64,000 bases of DNA, from assembly GCA_902702965.1 (NCBI GenBank), contig CACRXP010000189.1:496656-560655 (forward strand), in the 5' to 3' direction. The DNA comes from Spirometra erinaceieuropaei. Taxonomy: Eukaryota > Platyhelminthes > Cestoda > Diphyllobothriidea > Diphyllobothriidae. This document shows, one piece after another, positions 1 through 14,600 of the stretch. Below the pieces are notes generated by a model. That model worked only from the letters and a program-made list of their open reading frames with translations, made no database searches and had not been told where the DNA came from. The position numbers were made by a program, and so were the translations under genes. Each line of letters begins with the position of its first letter. Position 1 is the stretch's first letter.

Positions 1-245
1 TTAAAGCAGTAAGGTCATTGACACTCAGTGAAAATAATATACCCAAATTAATCAATTATTTTTTTACTTAGTTTAGGTTTTAAAGGCTTCCTAAAAGGAA
101 CGCATTTGAGAACCGGCTATCTGTCGTGGCTGAAACATCGCTGGACTATGCTGCATGATAAGCAGTCTCACAACTCCACATAAATAATCCCTTATACTTA
201 AAAACGGATTTTGCAATTTTAGTCAGTATTACCTGAGATTGTCCA
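1..245. mobile_element. Foldback MITE M0, diverged right arm
   Basis: The order of short matches follows the right arm of M2: ACCGGCTATCTGTCG, then CTATGCTGCATGATAAGCAG (about 148), then ACAACTCCACATAAATAATC. The element continues left of the window, if it is real. Confidence 0.4.
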
Positions 246-3200
246 GCTGGTATACTACGGCGGATAGAGTTCAATTTTTTCTAATAATAAGCGCTCTCGT
301 CCCAACTAACAATAAAAGAAATGAGGAAACTAACTATTTCAGATGTGGGCAGACCACGCACGCGTAAAAAACTGTATAAATGATCGTGTCTGTAAAACGC
401 AGGCCACTCTGAATGGGTGTGATCGATATACCTAACTCAGTGCCTCACTGTCAGCTGGTTAGATTAAAACCCTTTGTCCTAATAGGTTGAAGTTACTTAC
501 TGCACATAGGTTGGAGTACAGTTTTGTCGCGGAATCAGGCAGAAGAGACATGAGCATCCGAAGTACCCTTTTATGTGAATTTTTCCATTTTTCAGAAATT
601 GGATAGCCGTGTTAAAACGACCTTTGCAGAACACATCGTCTTTCGTGTATTTTCTTTTCCTGAAGCAGTTGAAAAAGTTCCTGTACAGGATTGAGACGTT
701 GACTCCTTTTATTGCAAACTAAACGTTTGCCATAGTGTAGTTTAAAAAGGGCATTAAGATCATCCGCCCTTCCATAGGATGCAAATACATCGTGCCAATA
801 TATGCTCGCCAGAATCTCATCGAGTCTTCTAAACTTCTCTGTCGGGCAAGCGGTTTTAGATCCTTTCGATTTTGATCAGGGATTTAGACCGGAAGCTAAT
901 GAAGCCTCTTTGAAGTAGATCACTCCGCAGTGACCAGCATCCATCTGCAGGATGATTGATCCGACTCTATCAAAGCATGGGCTTGTAGATCGCCTCGGTC
1001 AAATCTTATAGTTTGCTAACTTACAGCTTCATCCACTGCTAAAGTTCCAAATCTCGCATTTGTGAATTCGGGTCCGGACATATGAACTGCATGCATGTCG
1101 CCCAATTTCAAGCAAGTGGACATTCATTTTGATGGATTCATTTGTTAATCTGATACCATTTAACCTTCATAACAGCGGTATCGCAAGATTCTCCACTGTG
1201 TACGCCGAAATCGAATTTCTCTTTAACCCATAAAAAACCCTTCAGTTTTTAAATCTGTTCTGTTCAGTTAACTAAGTCAATTTATGGAGCTTTCTTTCCT
1301 CAACATCAGAAAAACAACCGTTGGGACTTTGATAGTTGACGAACTATTGTCCTCGGCGATTTAAAGTTCAATCTTATATGCATGCATGCCAACTAGGAGA
1401 CTTTTCCGACAGCCGTATTGATGAGGAACTTGCAAAAGTCAACCTGCCTAGCCATTGTGCATTTTAACCTAATTTGCCGTAAGGCGTATATTTTTCCGTC
1501 TCACTTAGGCTACAAAACCACTTCAAAAGCGCGCAAACGTAGCATTTGCAAATGGGAAGGTTTGGCATTCACACTGCCCGTCCACCATTGTGGCTTTTCT
1601 AACGTGCCAGTGCGCACCATATAAATCCGCCCAGCGGATTGGTGGGCAACGCCAACCTATCGCCAGTCAGACAGGTTAACAGAAAGCCGTCCCAGAAACT
1701 CCCAGTTTTGCGAGCGGGAGCCTGTGAAGTTGGGAGATTTTGTGGCCAGAAAAGAATCCTTGCAGTCATTCAGCAATTTCCCCATGGAAATCTATCCTCT
1801 GGATTAATAAATGCTCACAGTGGATATCAAAAGTGTTTGGAAATAGAGGACAACAAGCTGAGAAACCCGTTCACGCGTTAATATAGTAAGTTCGTCTTAA
1901 ATTTATAACTTCCACAAAGCGCTTTGCTTAACTGTGATTATGCATGCTATTTTAATTCGATCATTTGTTAATAGGACAGGACGCTGAGGGATGTTAAACG
2001 TTTTCCAGTGATGCAGCTTAGAGCTTTATGGGATCCTAGAATTATTTTGAAAGTCTGGCTTTTAAAGAATAGAGAGGACTTCTATCATGCGATATAGACT
2101 GCTTAGTTATCGTAAAAAGCCAGACTAAACTATCGGTCCCCTGCTCCATTACAACATAAGGTGCCTTAAACAGAAAGCTCTTAGGACAGGGTCGCGATAG
2201 AAGAGGCGCGAAACCTTTCGGCCATTCGTTGAAGTAATTATATATGCTGTCATAATTGACAGATTACTTAAATGGGATTACAACACGTGTTAGGCAATTT
2301 ATGCAGCGTCTTATGCTCTTACTTGAATGCCCATGGGGTCTTGACAGAACTTGCACGCGCATGCAGGAACGTAAATTAGGTTTCCATAATGGTCAACTTT
2401 TTAAAGCTTTTTCTCTAAAAAGCGTTTATAAATGTTTTCCATGAAAAGGCCATAATTTAATACAGATAAATTACAAACGAGCAATTATACTGCGATTTTG
2501 GCTTCACGAGTGAGTTTTATTCAATAACCGTAAAATACAGATGGCGGAGCATGCTATTACTTAGAAATGATTTTTTCGAGATTTGTCAATCCGTATGAAT
2601 TTCGAGATCATCGATGCAAGCGTAATGTAACCAATTCGATAAGGTGACTTAAACCGTGCTATTTGATTACATTATCCTAACTTTTCAAAGGTAATATCTT
2701 CCAAGGACTGAATGTTAAGGAAGTTCGTCAAAGCTGTCTGTATTTTTTCAAAATCACATAATTAAATCCCAACATGCAAAAGCTTGGTTTGTTAAGTTCT
2801 TCGGTAACAGAGGTCTGGCTTACGTTCCGAGCACAGAACGTAATGACTCATCCTTCGGTGCAAACATCAAGATTCCGGTAAAACGAGATTTACCATCGAA
2901 GGAAGATGACGTGTTTGAAAACCTCTGCCCAAAAGTGCGCATGCCCTCATGCTCAGACGTTCGAAAATTGAGGGCATTTGCCTCCAATCTTGTGAAACCC
3001 GAGAAGTAACCGCTAAAACGTTGCTCCTTTTCGTCAGTAATTTTGTGCATTACAAATAGTTTCTGAAAAATGTACACCAATTACTAAAATTTATTCGCCA
3101 GCCACTTACCCCTCGCATACTGCCGAAGTTATTTCTGACGAAACACCATTTTATTGACAATTCGGCAAGGTGGAATTATTCTTGGAAACGCACCACACGC

Positions 3201-4746
3201 AGAATGATCACAGACAGACAACTTTGGCTGCGCGGTTCCACGTGGGCAACAAGTGAATTTCGCGAAATATTTTCAGGGCCTTTGCTGTAAGCCTGACTGC
3301 AAGCCCTATAGATGCGTACTATAGTCCTGAATTACGGGGAATTTCTTCGAATCTAGGAATTTGCTTGCCTAAAACCATCTACCCCTCTCACGTCTTCCAT
3401 AGATTTTGAAATCGTTGTTTAAACCCGTCCACGTATGCAATCGTCAACAGATAAACTGGAATCATTCAGTGCATTTCGTCCGAAAATTATGTAAAAGCAT
3501 CCGGCTGCTTACAAGCGCGCAGTTTCAGACTGTCACGCGTGCATCGCAGGTCTCAGACGGCGACTTCACGTCTCGTAGCCTATTAGGCGCAATTCTTGCC
3601 CTACTAAGCTAGGCTCAGACAGGTTAATGGTGCGTGGTAGAGGGGAGAGGAAGTAAAATTGGTAGGACTTGCATGAGGTCGTCTAGGTCGCCCACACGCC
3701 TCCCTGTAACAGTCATAGACGTCTTTCAAATGTCAGGATGCGTGGCCTAGGTGACGTGACTGGGTCTACTTAAGACCAGCCACCCGGGATCAAATGTTTT
3801 TTCCAAAAAATATGGCCTCCATTGTACGTCAGTTCGGACATCCCCGCACCTAGGCCATGTGTGGATGTGTGGATTTTAGGCGCAGACCACCTTGTGGCTC
3901 GCGTAAATGAATTATTTACGTCTTGCAGTCGCGCATAGCTCCGGATGTTTTGAATTCGCTCTGGCACCGAAGTTCTGCAGGTCTAAGTGAGAGAGGCTGG
4001 GGTAGATGCAACGGAAGTCGGACCCTCTACAAAGGTACCTATGCTCAAGTCATGGATTCGCAGACTTTTTAGGTGGACTCACGCGGACTATGACTGCAGG
4101 AGAGATGACGAAGCCAGGCCAGGTTGGACGGTGTTGTCGACTAAAGACTTGAGCGCGCTGAAATGGCTCTCTGATATGGGAGATGTGAGACATAGAAAAT
4201 ACACGCTCGTTTCGAACTGGGCACATATTGTTCCAGGAGGAAATTTTATCGTTTTTTTAAAAAAAATAATTTTCCACCAGAAAACAAGCTACGTAAAAGG
4301 GCGCTTTTTTCCTTGTGCATAATGCCTGATGTATTTCTTTGGATAAACCTAAAAACTCAGCAAACTTTGCTGGACATGCGCCTATCATAAACACCTAACG
4401 AACAGGAAGAATGAACTGGAAGTAGAGTAATTTATTTATACACCCGATGTGGCACTTTTTGACGCTCATATCATAAAAACGATTGAGCAATGACGACCCC
4501 TGGCCGTCGCATGCGTAGTTAGGCCCCTGTGGCGGCAAGGCCCCGACAAAAAAGAATTAAATACATGGTTTAAAACCATAGGAATGATGATTGTCGATCA
4601 GGTTAGAGGTCATGCTGGTTTCATCACACCTTGAGGTTTAATCGAGAGCCCTCAAATTCACTTGCAAAACGACCCATAATGATGTTGAAAGGGAGGACTG
4701 GGACGGTCAGTTAGGGGTATTTAATCGTGATCACCTAGTCTTACCG
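246..4746. other. No recognisable gene or repeat
   Basis: AT-rich sequence without a protein I recognise. The longest frame (3987-4322, 111 codons) has no family resemblance, no splice context and an overlapping open frame nearby on the other strand. It may hold old, unrecognisable repeats. Confidence 0.6.
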
Positions 4747-4850
4747 AATCCCAGGTTCATATAACCTTGGATTCGAACCCCGATACATTGATGATTGAGC
4801 GCAAAGTAATTCATCAGTGTCTACCACCGAGCTCACTCTCGGTTTTGATC
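4747..4850 (-). repeat. Old tRNA-derived SINE head
   Basis: Minus strand: A-box-like GTGAGCTCGGTGGTAGACAC and, about 45 bases on, a perfect B box GGGTTCGAATCC. The arms do not fold as a clean tRNA, so this is a tRNA-derived relic rather than a tRNA gene. Confidence 0.5.
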
Positions 4851-7239
4851 AGAAGTACCCATGGGGAAATCAGCTGTTTGTCGGGCAGACTACGGGATAT
4901 GCCGCCAATTACGTAATAAGTAGCGTTGGTGCATGATACACCGTCGACAGCACGGACTCCTTCGAGTCCATTTCTATAGATTTACTGACATGTGAGGCAT
5001 CTATGAGAAGATTTAATCTCAAGTCACTACTACAGCTGAAACTGAGGAGACTTTTTAACGAGCTCCGCTATCCGACTCGACAATATTTTTTTGTTTTATC
5101 ACCACCCGTTAGGGTTATGCTACGATGCGGCACTATCAAACTCAAATTTCAATAATAAGTGAATGGACAGCTACATCGTTTTTCTGCATTTTTATACACC
5201 AATCTTATCAGCACTAACCATAATATCCAGTTGTCCGTCTTTTCTGCCCCGTTTAACGGAGTAACATTTAACAACCGGAAAAACTAAAAACAATTAAAAT
5301 CCAGTTGTCTCTTCTTAACGTCATCAAGATACCTCATTCAAAGATCGACTAAGAGGAAGTACTGGGAGTCCATTCTGCAGCCATTTTACTGACGAATCCG
5401 GTGTCCAGCACACTGGGGCACATTTGTTTTAAACTCAGTTCTAAGGTCGACTTGAATACTCCCTGCCGCACTGAGATTTCTACTCTGGCAGACGGATGAA
5501 GTGATGGTTACCCCGTCGCGAACCCTGATTGGCTCACTCTACATCGAAGAATTGGTTGCGTTCATAGACGCTTCCACAGTGGTCTGTTTGATGTAGTAGA
5601 CTAGGCAAATTTAATGGGTCGAGCTAACGGTGCGCTAAAGACTGCCACCACCTACGAAGCAACTAGGTACACACAAGATGGGGGTGGGGGGGGGGGATGG
5701 TTGAGCAAAAAGAGGATGTTGGCGAACGTAAAACAAGGAGCGCGACAGTGACAGGTCCGTACTTAGGACACAGTCACGGAGCATGCGCGTCGCCTCTTTT
5801 TGCAGGCTGATTAGACAGCATAAAAGGGCTGCACTAGGGAATTGTCTACTTTTGTTAAAGAGTTCAAAAAGTAGTTGCAAACTAAAAGCATCCGCATTGG
5901 ACTTGAACATGCGAAGCGCAAAACTGTTACGTTGGAGTCAGCGAGCGAGCATAAGCGGCTCCCAAGCCTCTTAGGCAGTACCATTCAAAAATAAGTCAAT
6001 AGTACATGCGCTTCCATTTGGTAACTTCTAAACAAACAAGCAAAGACGGACAAAAAACAGGAATTGAGTATTATAAGAGACGCGTACGAAATTATTTGAG
6101 GGTCTTTGGCCACAAAAACATCACAGTTAAATTATTATACAAACTTGAAGGAATGTAAGAGTCAAAAGAACGCTCCGGGCAGCAAAATTTACCAAACTCA
6201 ATGAACTGAGGAGGCGAATTTGCTTTGAGCTAAATTTATTTAATACTAATTTCCCCTGACTGCGAAAACCTAAAACCCCATCCTTATGTACGCTTACCGG
6301 TTTCAGGAAAAGGAATTGAGCGGCCACGTTGAAGAGAGAATACTGCATTGAAAGTGGACAATGCTCCACTTTTCACACAAAACAGAAACATCTACTGAAA
6401 GTGTTCAATAACTCACAGGGCAGACAGATGCTATCTGGTCAAAACAGACGTTAACTGGAGCATTATGATCCAGTTTAAAAACACCGCAGTGTATTACCTC
6501 TTCGTCCGGTCTTACCCAACTGTTTTAACTCGGTAGTGCCGTCTCTGATTCAACCATAGATCGTTTCAAAAAGCGACTGAAGATTTCACAGTTAATCAAA
6601 GCATCAGACTCTTAGCTTAGTCCGTTTTTCGACTTAATTGCCTGTTGGGAAAGGTGGGAGGGAGTTATACGCGAATAATTTGACAGCAGTTTGAAATGCT
6701 TCTCCTCCATGGTCTGTCCGGAAATGGATTTGGCCCATTGGATTTGAAGGGCATGACAGGACTGTAATGTGCCAAAAATGCAGTGATTATTCCTCAGCCC
6801 AAGGTCAAGGTCGTCTTGCAATTCCGAAAAACGACCGCACAGCATATAAGGGGTTTATCGTGCCTGCCACTACGGAAACAACTATGACTAGTCCCCATAA
6901 ACAGCAAACAGCACCGTGATAACTACGCTGGATGACTTACGACTCTTGACCTAGGCAACCTACTGGCAATCTGACTGCAACACTTGTCCCCAGGTTTGGA
7001 CTTTTGACACTGCAAGGGAGGAAAGATTCGGATTGTGATTTTCAAACCCATGTTATTCCGTCCCCCGTTATATTGCGCTCCTATACCCCCAAACGGGCTA
7101 CGTGGTAGATGCGCTAGACCAACACGGGGGCCATATGGAATCCTGGCAGGCGTTATCGGATTGTGCATCATTTCGGGGTTGTCGGCAGACGTCAGACACA
7201 CTGGGACACTTACTGTCCCCTATTGTTGTCGTTAGTCAC
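4851..7239. other. No recognisable gene; G-run and unassigned sequence
   Basis: Only the G-run at 5680 stands out. The stretch 7090-7200 (CTAGACCAACACGGGGGCC, GGCAGGCGTTATCG) has a weak echo at 15263-15305, so the family-B neighbourhood may extend upstream in both places. Confidence 0.5.
5680..5696 (+). repeat. G-run (G5 T G11)
   Basis: Long G tract interrupted once by T. Similar runs occur at 44504-44510, 51453-51463 and 53323-53331, and a C11 run at 37314-37324. Confidence 0.9.
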
Positions 7240-7520
7240 AAACTTAGTCATTTGCTGTGTGGATCAGGAGGTGTGGAGTGGAACGCCAAGGTGCAGACGC
7301 GGTCGCGCCATCCGCCTGCGCCCTTCTCTCACCTCCGGTCTGTTTGACTCTGTCTTGACACTGGGTGGAGGCTGGTTAGGGAGAGAGGGACTGCGGCAGA
7401 TGATGTGCAAGTCTATTATCCCTATAAACTGATTGGCGCACAAGTCGCCATGCCCGCTCTCAGCTTACTGTGGAACACATGAAGGACATTGTCGGATGCG
7501 ACGATCAAACTGTAATATTG
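7240..7520 (+). repeat. Family-B dispersed repeat, copy B1
   Basis: Landmarks in order: GGTGTGGAGTGGAACGCC, CACCTCCGGTCTGTTTGACT, TCTTGACACTGGG, GCGGCAGATGATGTGCAAGT, CTATAAACTGATTGG, GTGGAACACATGAAGG, ATGCGACGATCAAACTGT. The same order recurs in about ten places in the window. No reading frame is conserved, so it is best treated as a noncoding, SINE-like or 3'-end-type repeat of unknown class. Confidence 0.75.
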
Positions 7521-8029
7521 CGCTTCGACTTCCATGGCTCCCATCTGTTGTGGACTTTATGCACAAACGTACATAAATGTAGATCACAGATTTTTCAGCA
7601 GACTCCTTTATTTCTTGTGCGTGCTTTCTCTCTTGGTTTGCCCAGTTGACTTAGTATGTGAGCAGAATTCAAGGAGTTTTTATTGCAGGCCTGAGTGGGA
7701 AATGCTAGTAAGAGTTTAAAAATAACCGTACAACGTATAGTTTTTACTTCGAGGATTTTCACTTTCCGCAGAGGGTTTTGAGACACAAGCCTCGCGATCG
7801 AGGAGGGGTAATTTTGATTTATTTTATCGCATTCTCAGGGCGCAGAGTGCATTTAGAGACTTCTCATGCAAAGTTGGCTGTAATATGAGCAGAGACAAAA
7901 ATTATCATATAGATAAAATGACACTACTCTAGTGAAATCTTAGTCTTAGTTGGCACTGAGAATAGACGCATCACTTCGACGATCTTGTTACCCACATATA
8001 GGCGTTATTGTCCCATAATGAATAACCGT
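7521..8029. other. No recognisable feature
   Basis: Short overlapping frames on both strands and no family similarity. Confidence 0.6.
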
Positions 8030-8618
8030 CTCTAAAACATCTTGCCTTTGTATTTATAACGGTTGCTTGTAAAGTTCACATCGTTGCTCAAGCCCACTGT
8101 TCAATTTTATGAATCCCATTAGGCCTCCTCTGTGTATGATAAAGAAATGTATGAGTTACTGCATACAGAAAATACACAGCGTGCAATTTTAAAACCCTGA
8201 ATTCAAGTAAAACGGCAGGTCAGGTCCAGTATTATTCGGGAATTTGAATAGTTTTTAAAAACCAATTTATAATTTTCCTGCGGGTACAAAATTTAAAGAA
8301 AACGTAATTTTCTACCAAACGAACAAATAAAATAATATGTTTACGCATGTTTTTTATGAAATATATTTGAGTTTATATGGGCATCGAAAATCAACAATGA
8401 AAAGTCACACTACATAAGGTGTCGTTTTTGAAGCACGTACGTCTTGTAGACGGCCGAAAGGAAGCTTGTTCAAAAGCCGGCATCCCGAAACAAGTAGAAT
8501 ATCTTGGGGTTATGCTGCACGATGATCAAAATTACGATCTTGCTTAGGCAATCTTTTCAAGTCAAAAACGCATCTCAGAATTTCGGTTAGCATTTCGTGA
8601 GTTAGCAGACTTACTGTA
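8030..8618. mobile_element. Foldback MITE M1, right half
   Basis: The right arm and loop are recognisable. TATGGGCATCGAAAATCAAC (about 8377), CAAAAGCCGGCATCCCG (about 8471) and the end GCATTTCGTGAGTTAGC...ACTG-TA at 8617-8618 place it in the GCTAACTCACGAAATG subfamily with M4. The left arm is not recognisable before about 8030. Confidence 0.6.
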
Positions 8619-11600
8619 CAATGTTTATTATTTACATTTCGACTAACACCACAGACCTTCATCTTCGCTTATTTTTGATTTACAATTACGTGTTCAGCCG
8701 TACCTAATATAAATTTCACTTTAATATACAAAACAATTACTTGAATTTATTAGGCCACGAATTAAACTGTCAACAATGGAAATAAAACCTTCCGTGCAAA
8801 TGCTTTGTTGGACACGTCACTCGCAGGAAATGTCATTCCGTCTATTTTGCATTAATTTGTTGTTCCAGATTTGAATTCTCGAAACGATCAGTCCAGAGTT
8901 GTTTCTGCGTGTGCTTCCCGCATAAAAGAACCATTACGCACGGAGATTCGGCTACCTAGATAACAGACAATGTCCTGAAACTGGCAAAAATGGACACATG
9001 GTTTTAGACGCGTGTTGACACTGATAGTATGCTCTGGCTACACACTTCGGCTAAGTAATATGCCATGACAGTATGTACTTGCAATAGAACGATTTTCAAT
9101 TCGCCCGTACGACCTAGTCTCTATGCATGTTTTGTTCATTATGTATGAAGCTGAGCTAACCATCACAAGATGCCGTAGCACTCAGAAAATGCCAAAAACA
9201 TGCAGGGAAATTAAATCAATTTCAGTCGTAATTAGCAAGCTTGAAGGTATTGAGGTGTACACGTATGCTTTCCAATCACTTCCGTCCAGCACTACAGTGC
9301 ATCGAAACACACTGTCTTCTAATGAAATGTCTAGAGATTAAACATCTAAAACTGTTTTTGCTAAAAAAATAATTGAATTACACATCGCATGCATTATGGG
9401 AAAGCGAACAGGCAAAACACTACGCGGTATTGCGTGTCCAAAAGGGACTGTGAGGCATTAATTTAGGGTTTCACAAAATATTTTAGTTGTGTTAGGTGCT
9501 GCACGGCAGCTGTTTTCATAGATTTTTCTAGGATCTATTAAGTACAGTAAGTAACCCAACACAGGAAATGTGCCCGGACTTACGACACATCTCCAATCAC
9601 TTGGAAACCGGTTCAGGCGTATTGACTAAACTTCCTAATCTTTAGTGGATAACTTCAAGCAGAATGAAGACACAAGAATAGTCAAAATAGTATTGCGTTG
9701 TCTCGAAATAAATTTTTTAAGAGTGGAAATACCGAAGTTCCAAAAAATCGGACCAAATGAACAAACCCTGTCTATGCAACCGACTGAGTAACAAAAACAG
9801 ACCAAATAAAATAAAAGTTCGGAGAATACGCTGCGGTTCTCATTGTCTTTTATCAACTGTGTGTCTAAAAAACCTTGAAAATATAATATTATCTGAGGAC
9901 ATCTATTGGAGTAGTGAGTTTTGAGACATACTGCTTTATTTAGATTGCCATATTTGTAAGATCGTTAGACATGGAACCTCGTCGAGGAAAAAATTAAAGG
10001 TCCACAACAAGATTTGGCGATAAACCTGCTCCGGATCATTGATTGGTCTCCTCCTGAAAACTTTATACCAAGTCATCTGGCTGACGGTCATTTTATTTCT
10101 TATGGTTTTCCCTAGGCAAAATCAAGAAAAAATTATGTAACTTTGTTAGCTGTATTGTTTTCTTCACGATAATGGTAATATTTCTGCTCAAACGAAAAAA
10201 GGCATTTTCATTTTTACATTAAATCCATTTTTGCGGATTTTACTTACTTCTGGTGTCGGTCCTGCGATCGTAGATGTATACCAGTGTTGGCACATGAATG
10301 CACAGACATTGCAAAAGCTGCTAATGCTACGCCCGTTCCGCTTCTAGATTACTTATTGGCAGAGGCTGGACCATATAAAACGTGCATTGCTCTGTCTTAA
10401 AAAGTTGATATAACACATTTGCAATCTACCATTCCACGGCTTACTAAGTAGTTTTTGCAAATACTATGGCAGCTACCGGAACGTTTACACAAAGGATTGC
10501 CAATAGGCATTCACGTTGGGCTTCAGGGCATGACCACGTAGATTTACAAGTCTAGATTTCGAAAATCGATAAGAACTGTGGTATTTCAAAAGCAGCCTCT
10601 TTGTTCAAAACCAGCTAGACCTGATACATGAGAACAAAATCAATCAATTTTCAAGTGCAACTGGCTTCGTTTAATAAGCTTTCCAGGTTGACATAATTCG
10701 CTTCTCATAAAAAAGCATGTGCAGAGGCACAAACCTAGGCAATTAGAGATAATAAACATAGGCGTTTTTCAGAATATTATGGAAGGTATCCTTCCGCCAG
10801 AAATGGCAAACGGTTACCCAAATTAGATTATTTGAAAACATATTCTACATAAGAGGGAATGCTGCGGATTTGGCCGGACTAATTTGCAAAATGCGCAAAA
10901 ATTTCGGGAATCCAAATGATCATCTAAATGCCTGCCATTGCGTTTTATGTGTTCTTTGAGTTTTTTGTAGTTGAAAATCTGATTACTTTACAGGGGAAAA
11001 ATTATAAAGCATATGCGGGCAAGGAAACGAAACATATAAAAAAAATCAGCAAAAGTGGTGACCTAAACGTTTCGTTCATGATTACGCTTATAATAAACGT
11101 GGCTTTCTTAGGGTTTTATTGTTCGTTTGACGTGTTCCGGTTAACACCACATCCTACCCGTTTTACGATTCAAACCCGAACTTTACACAACACTTCCTTC
11201 GGATCTCACGTTATCCAGCCACGTAATGCGGAATCATGTCTGAGTCGAATTTTGGCTCAAATGAAGATACTTCTCGGATTAACGCACCCTCAGACCAGCA
11301 GCGCATATGTGATTTTCGCTAACTTTTGAATACTTATTTTATGATGTTAAGACGTTTACATGTAATACAAGTGACTTCTCTGTTTGAAAGGCTCACAAGA
11401 TAGTCCACATTTCACAGAGAACCCACATGAAGACATTATTAAGAACCATGATAGGTAACGAAAGCACGAAGCCCGATGCTTGAAGATTTTCTACCCATTT
11501 AAAGCATCTCAAACCCTACGTATAAGACTTACCCAATAGATGCGTCCCTCAAGTCTTCGTCTCGTGCAGACCGTGTTTCGGGCAATTAAACTTTGTTGAA

Positions 11601-14600
11601 AGTCCGAACATTTGGGCATAACTTAATTAATTATGCAAGCGTGCTTCTGGCCGTCAGTGCTTGCATTTCTTCCTTATAACATCGCAAAAACAGAAAATTC
11701 ATATCAAAACTGGGGGTAGGATATGGATAACCGCACAATTTTAAAGAAGTCACATAGTATGTATTCTTGAAAATGCTCTTGTCTGTAAATCGGCGGTAAT
11801 GATAATAGTAAGTCAGCGAAAATAATGTCTACGGCCAGCCTTTGATTTTAACACATATGCGAGTTCTTCGAACATGTATCAGGGGTGACCACAAAGCAAC
11901 CAATTTAAATTTATTGGTGATTTTCAGCTTAAAAACAATTTAGAAACGTAACAAACACAACATCAAGAGACTACAGGACAACCGTGTAGTTATCCTGCCA
12001 GCCTGTCATGCATTGACGTTAAAGGAATAAGATGCAAAACTCAACTAACGATGATGGCTCCAAAAAGAGAAAAGCTGGGTCTTTGACTGTGGCAGAAAAG
12101 AGAAAAATGCGGGTATTTCCCAGCGAAATAGCCGATTAGATCAGTTTTTGGGCAGGCAACATATCATAGAATGGGTTGTCCGCATGCAAGTAAGCATACT
12201 GTTTGTAGGCATCGATATTGTGAATTTATTTTGTCTTACGATTGCGGTTCATGTCCGAATAAGTCCATGCACATCATTTAAGTCCTTATATGCACTAAAA
12301 AGAAACGCCCAAAGAGGTATCTGTGTAATAAAAGACTTTCGAGAAATGGTTTGGCTTGAACTCATTAAAAAGCGCACTCCACAGAACCTGTCTTTAGGAC
12401 GGTATATTAAAAATACAGAAAACCACAATTTCTCCACTGATATTTCGAGAGCATTAGGGTACTCAGCTGACCATATCGTTGTAAAATCACCACGTGGTTC
12501 GCATAAAATTATGTGTTTACGATCTCATCTGTTAGTTCTGTTGACCTTGCTTACTCATAGAGCGGCCTCTCGCCATGTGATTATATGAATACAGTAACTT
12601 TGTAGCGTTCCTGACCGTTATACTAAGAGAAACCCTGTTTGCCTCCGTACACGGCATTTTCAGTAGTATCAAAAACGAAAGCGTGCTATCAATGTCCAGT
12701 GAAATTGTTTTGATAAACTTTAATGAACATCAGGCGCTTTATTAGCAGCCAGGTTGGATGCCTCACTCATTTTTGAAATATATTACTACCAAACGTATTC
12801 TTTTATTTATTTCAAGTTCCATCATGTGCGTTTTTTTTTCATAGACTCAGCTATGCAGATGCGTTTTATACATATTGAAAAATTAGACTTTCTCAGTCAA
12901 CATGGATACCCGAGATCTGGGGTGGTCTGATTTTATGAGAAAAACTGTCATCTCTAACGAACATAAAATTAATCTGGAGACTTGCTGTTTTGAATTAACA
13001 TACATTTGTTCATTTTACCTGAAATCTTTTAATCAGCGTATTTGGATCCCTTTCTGATTGGCCAGACATTTTTGCTGGATTTATGTGTACTCCATAGGTC
13101 ACGTCACCCATTATACCGAAAATAATTAGATTACGAAAGTGATAGCGTGGTTCATAAGGCAAATAAGTCGGTGAGCCTCGTTAAGAGCTATGAATGCATG
13201 TACAATCCTTCTACATATCCTACAGCACCGAGCTATTACAATAGTTTTAATAAATCTTTGAGCAATCCAACCTTGAATACTCGAGGCCGAAATAGGCAGA
13301 TATTTTACAGTGGCCAATTTATTCTTTAGGACAAGGGCTTTTGAAAAGAATTATTATAAAACGAAGCAAAATAGAACTTTTCGAGCCATAGCAATGGCAT
13401 AAACTAAACCACGACTCGGGATCTTATTCAACGCAGGTCGTGATTTATTGCTTCCACCGCCTCCTACGAATGTTTATGCAAACTGCTGAACAAATCTGAC
13501 TCTAAAATTTTGTTTCCTAGAAGGTCGTGTTTTCTTGAAAATCCTTGAGTTTTTACCATTGTTTACTTGGACAAATGCTCAGTTTTGATTGGGAGCATTT
13601 CAGACTGAATGCTGTTTAGCTTATAGAACTGAAAAAAGCAATAAGGAAAAACTTGGGAAACTGCTACAGCTTTGAGGGCAGAATAGTCAGCTAGTCTGGC
13701 GGTTCTAGGCGACTTCATGGCAAGGATTTTTTAAATTTTCTCTCTTATTTTGCAGGCTAAGGAAACTTTTTTGAGTTCTACTGAAAATAACAAATTTCGT
13801 TCTGAAGGCACTGTGAAACGCTCCACGAAAGTTGTGTTCAAGGTGTCTTTTATAGCTAAATATAAGGCATCCGACGAAGGCAGACTCAGGGCATGACATC
13901 AACTTAAACTCGAAGAAAATCGGGTTATTAATGAATGTTTCCCGCAAATTGTCTGCTGCGATTTCTGGCAGACACTTGTGCTATCGATAGAAAAGGATTA
14001 ACATTTGCAGGAGCGCATGTCGTCTGTCCAAAAAAGTCTGTCCATCAAGACCAAAAGGGCAGTAATAATCATATCTTAGAAAGAACCGAAGTTAAATGTT
14101 GGATTTTTTGCCGAGTTTATAGACAAATGTATTTTGAGTTGCTTAAAACTGTAGTTGACCCGAATATTTGCACATTCCTAAAATAGGTTTCACTTTAGAT
14201 TTACTCGAGTCGCAGTACATTACATACTGTCCTGACGCCGTTTTTTTTTGAGGTAGATAACTGCTTCCTGACGTTACTGTTCTTGCAATTTTCTGCAAAT
14301 TAATGGGCTTTGTAAATCATATTTAGTGATAGATTTCACCTATATTATACGCAGACACACCTTATCAATAGGCGAATATAATGAGGTGTCATATGAAGTA
14401 AAATTTCTACAGGTGAGTAGGTGTAGCAAGCCCAAGATGCTGACTTAAGTTCAGACAATCAGGTGGACATCAATGACAGTTTCCACATATTTAAGAGGGC
14501 AACAGATATGCCAACTCTGTGAAACGCGTAAAGAGTAACATCCTTAAGTAGACTTGGAGTCAAGGGTCAGCAACAAATTGTTCACGCTAATTGGTGATGC

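Noticed and set aside
10928..11329. 133-codon frame
   Set aside because: No recognisable domain; length is within chance for this much AT-rich sequence.
12148..12588. 146-codon frame
   Set aside because: No recognisable domain, and a minus-strand frame overlaps; not enough to call a gene.
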